NCBI GenBank assembly: GCA_021779375.1
Contig: JAJYAT010000005.1
Location: 54,648 to 118,647 of the forward strand
Source of the DNA: a bacterium
GTDB taxonomy: Bacteria > Patescibacteriota > Gracilibacteria > JAHISY01
Length of the DNA stretch: 64,000 nucleotides
Reading direction: 5' to 3'
The translations under genes were made by a program, and so were the position numbers. This document shows positions 61,857-64,000 of this stretch, piece by piece; the stretch's first letter is position 1, and every line of letters starts with the position of its first letter. Below the pieces are notes generated by a model. The model searched no databases. It saw nothing but the letters and a program-made list of their open reading frames with translations, and was not told the origin of the DNA.

Positions 61857-62816
61857 TTATCTCCGCGAGAAGCGCGTGAATCCACCAAGCGCGACGATTT
61901 CTTTCACGCCGGCTTTTTGCATTTCATCTAGCAGCAGATTCATGCCGAGCGAGTCACTCGCGATGTGCCCGGCGATGAGGACATTGATGTGGTGTTTTTC
62001 CGCTTCTTTCTGGGCATCCGGACGCATGTGCATCGCGATTTCCGTCCCGATGCCCGCGTGCTTCAGTGATTCGTAGACTTCAGCCGAGCCGCTCGTCCCA
62101 CCGGTGAATCCCGAGACTGCGATTTTGCCGGCTTTCGAACTTTTGCTGCCGACGAAAGCGAGTGGCGGTACGCCGCGACGGGCGGACTCAGCGAATTCTG
62201 GCTCCCCGAGCAGGACATCGATGATCTCGCCGAGCGTGCGGGGTTTTTTCTTCGCCATCAATTTCTCGACGAAGCGGTACGCGAGATTGTCCGCGACAGT
62301 GTGCGTACAGGCGTAAGGAATTTTGAGGGCGCGCGCGACATCGATGTTTTTTTGGTGATTGACCGGGTGAATACTGCGCAGGACGCGCGCCGTTTCTTTG
62401 TCCATTAATTTTTCGATGACATTGACTGGTACACCCGCCTCGGCATAAAGATCCTCCTGGAGACGCATCACGCTGTCGAGTTTCGCGAGGGCGATTCCCT
62501 CCGGATGGTGCGAGAGCGCGAGGTCGATTTTCGCGCCGGATTTATTGAGTTCGTGTACGAGCAAAATTTCCGCCGCCTCGAAGTCGATTCCCGCGGCAAT
62601 TTTTTTGATCTCAGCCTTCGGATCGCCGAAGAGAATCCGCGTGTCCGCGTAGGGATTTTTGAGGCGCTCAGTGTCGAAAAATTCGCGCTCTTTTTTGTCG
62701 AGCTTGTCGTAGGCTTTTTTTTCTTCCGCGAGCTGGCGGTCGATTTCGGACTGCGGGCGCGGGTCGGCGGAGCGACCGGTGGCGATGGCAGTCTCGTAAA
62801 ATTTTTGAAGTTGCAT
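61857..62816 (-). CDS. NIF3-like dinuclear metal-binding protein
   Basis: About 319 residues. LALSHHPEG in the first half, HTVADNLAYRFV in the middle and AGHIASDSLGMNLL near the end supply the spaced His/Asp/Glu ligands of NIF3-type proteins, whose biochemical role is unsettled. ATG 62816 is chosen: TGTTAAAAT lies 7 nt upstream; the longer frame to 62957 reads through a palindromic repeat. Confidence 0.7.
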   Translation of the reverse strand: MQLQKFYETAIATGRSADPRPQSEIDRQLAEEKKAYDKLDKKEREFFDTERLKNPYADTRILFGDPKAEIKKIAAGIDFEAAEILLVHELNKSGAKIDLALSHHPEGIALAKLDSVMRLQEDLYAEAGVPVNVIEKLMDKETARVLRSIHPVNHQKNIDVARALKIPYACTHTVADNLAYRFVEKLMAKKKPRTLGEIIDVLLGEPEFAESARRGVPPLAFVGSKSSKAGKIAVSGFTGGTSGSAEVYESLKHAGIGTEIAMHMRPDAQKEAEKHHINVLIAGHIASDSLGMNLLLDEMQKAGVKEIVALGGFTRFSRR

Positions 62817-62823
62817 GGCGCGG

Positions 62824-62829
62824 ATTTTA
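62824..62829 (-). promoter_or_regulatory. -10 element of the NIF3-like gene
   Basis: TGTTAAAAT on the minus strand, 7 nt before ATG 62816. Confidence 0.55.
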
Positions 62830-62879
62830 ACACAAAATTTCAGCTTTTTATTTGCCCGATTTTTCGATAGACTTTTGTC

Positions 62880-62945
62880 GTTCCCCGCTCCCCGATTTCT
62901 CGGGGACAAGTTTCGCCCCGAAGGGGCCACTATAGTGGCGGGAAC
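62880..62945. repeat. Three-way-junction palindromic repeat, second copy
   Basis: Outer arms GTTCCCCGC and GCGGGAAC enclose CCCCGA/TCGGGG and GGCCACTATAGTGGC. The right half matches the reverse complement of the 55247-55288 element (GCCCCGA-GGGGCCAC-TAGTGGCGGGA). Confidence 0.7.
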
Positions 62946-62962
62946 AAGCTTAATCATTTGAA

Positions 62963-63838
62963 ATGGACTTCATCGACTTTGCAAATTTTTTGAGAAGACA
63001 GTGGCTCATCGTTCTTGCCATCACGCTCGCGACGACGCTCGCCGCCGCGACGGTTTATTTTTTACAACAACCCACGCAGAAGTTGACGCTGCTTTTTTCG
63101 GTGGGCGTGCAGGCAGAAAGTGAGCTCGAAAAAAGTTTCGACTCGACGAAATTAGCCGATGATTTTTCCGACACGATTACGGGTTGGCTGCGCTCCCCTA
63201 CTTTCGCGGAACGCGTGAGTGGCATCGCCGGCACGTCGGTCGCAATCAGCGGCGCGACGCAGGCGACGCAAAATTTCCTGATTGAAGCGAGTTTCCCAGC
63301 GCAGGCTGGCGAGCTCGTGTCCGCGGCGACGAAGCAAGTCCTCGCCGAGGAGCTAGCGAAATATGATGCCGATTCGAAGTTCAAATTTTTCACGACCCTG
63401 CACGGCGAGACGCTGGATGTTCAGAGTATCAATTTACCGAAAACACTCGCGTCAGCAGCGTTTGGCGGAATTCTGCTCGCAGTCGTTTGGCTCGTCCTGG
63501 CAGCGAATTTCGGCGGTCGCGTGAATTCGGTGCGCGAAGCCGAGCGGATTTTGCGAGAGCGCGCGGCGGTAATTTTCCGCAATCCGAAAAAGGACGAGAT
63601 TAATTTCTTGAAAAAGCTGGCGAAAAAATCCGCCAACGCCGTACTCGTCGGCGCGGATTTCGACGCGCAGAAATTGGGACTCGAGCTCAAAACTTTCGAG
63701 CTGCCGCACGACGCGGAAAAGCTGAGTAAAAATGAGCTGAAAATCATCGTCGTGCGCCTCGACCAGACGCGCGTGAATACGCTGCGCATGATTCGCGCCC
63801 TCAGCGACGAAAAAATCGCACTCGCCATTTGGGCTTGA
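62963..63838 (+). CDS. Wzz/chain-length-determinant-like membrane protein
   Basis: A 291-residue protein with the Wzz topology: cytoplasmic DFIDFANFLRRQW, membrane helix 1 (about 14-33), an extracytoplasmic helical region, membrane helix 2 (about 160-180, ASAAFGGILLAVVWLVLAA) and a cytoplasmic domain. The C-terminal part resembles a nucleotide-binding fold without a visible Walker A. Probably acts in surface polysaccharide assembly. Confidence 0.72.
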   Translation: MDFIDFANFLRRQWLIVLAITLATTLAAATVYFLQQPTQKLTLLFSVGVQAESELEKSFDSTKLADDFSDTITGWLRSPTFAERVSGIAGTSVAISGATQATQNFLIEASFPAQAGELVSAATKQVLAEELAKYDADSKFKFFTTLHGETLDVQSINLPKTLASAAFGGILLAVVWLVLAANFGGRVNSVREAERILRERAAVIFRNPKKDEINFLKKLAKKSANAVLVGADFDAQKLGLELKTFELPHDAEKLSKNELKIIVVRLDQTRVNTLRMIRALSDEKIALAIWA

Positions 63839-63873
63839 AAGCCGGTAATTTTAGGACTAAACTCTCGCAACTT

Positions 63874-64000
63874 ACTTAACGACTTAACGACTTAACGACT
63901 TAACGACTTAACGACTTAACGACTTAACGACTTAACGACTTAACGACTTAACGACTTAACGACTTAACGACTTAACGACTTAACGACTTAACGACTTAAC
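63874..64000 (+). repeat. 8-bp tandem repeat array, continues past the window
   Basis: Nearly 16 perfect copies of ACTTAACG without variation, reaching the right edge. Not a CRISPR array: the unit is too short and there are no spacers. Confidence 0.95.

Noticed and set aside
63874..64000. CRISPR array
   Set aside because: Contiguous 8-bp units without spacers and no cas genes.
1..64000. UGA read as glycine (Gracilibacteria/Absconditabacteria code)
   Set aside because: Several genes end in TGA at conserved C-termini and a normal RF2 gene is present.

Overview
The window looks like a chromosomal segment of a CPR/Patescibacteria-type bacterium, possibly Peregrinibacteria-like; this assignment is inference. 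Supporting signs are short genes, tight spacing, many GTG and TTG starts, near-absence of Shine-Dalgarno sites and very large LamG/DUF2341-type surface proteins. A normal RF2 gene (prfB) and many TGA stops argue against UGA recoding, as found in Gracilibacteria and Absconditabacteria. The gene set is richer than in the most reduced CPR genomes: Trp, Phe/Tyr and branched-chain amino acid genes, a GGDEF protein and an ECF sigma/anti-sigma pair.

Layout. 1-13823 (minus): one continuous reading frame of at least 4,607 codons, open at the left edge, encoding a giant secreted mosaic protein. 14.0-21.0 kb (plus): trpC-trpF, a YtxH/lysine-rich protein, an SLH surface protein, a class I aminotransferase, rsmE between two REP-like repeats, and a TyrA-PheA fusion. 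21.0-25.7 kb: rpsO, gyrA, uppS, mazG. 25.6-36.3 kb (mostly minus): femAB-like gene, GGDEF protein, a UvrC with a GNAT domain inserted in its nuclease domain, a nucleotidyltransferase-like gene, tRNA-Val, an RNase J/CPSF-like metallo-beta-lactamase protein, clpP and pheT. 36.4-41.8 kb (plus): RhuM-Fic protein, purB, prfB-def and two membrane-protein genes. 41.8-46.3 kb (minus): anti-sigma/sigma, SemiSWEET-like gene, and an ABC exporter with its MarR regulator and operator. 46.4-48.5 kb: ArsR-thioredoxin-permease cassette with a clear promoter and operator, between direct repeats and next to tRNA-Ser. 48.7-50.6 kb: thioredoxin and lipoprotein genes, a probable structured small RNA, tRNA-Ala and a detached copy of its 3' end. 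50.7-58.8 kb: alr, dnaK, ilvH, an exported protein, ilvC and a VKOR-like protein, with palindromic repeats. 59.1-61.6 kb (minus): a secreted hydrolase-like protein and a lipoprotein, the only genes with strong Shine-Dalgarno sequences, probably foreign. 61.9-64 kb: NIF3-like gene, Wzz-like gene and an 8-bp tandem array running off the right edge.

A repeated theme is the promoter. At least a dozen genes have TAAAAT (often TGnTAAAAT) exactly 6-7 nt before the start codon, so the predicted transcript begins at the start codon (leaderless). This rule also helps choose starts, for example GTG 29587 and ATG 51878. The most unusual coding observation is the UvrC-GNAT insertion, with all three nuclease residues retained and the C-terminal HhH region missing; a second GNAT-like module lies inside the giant surface protein.
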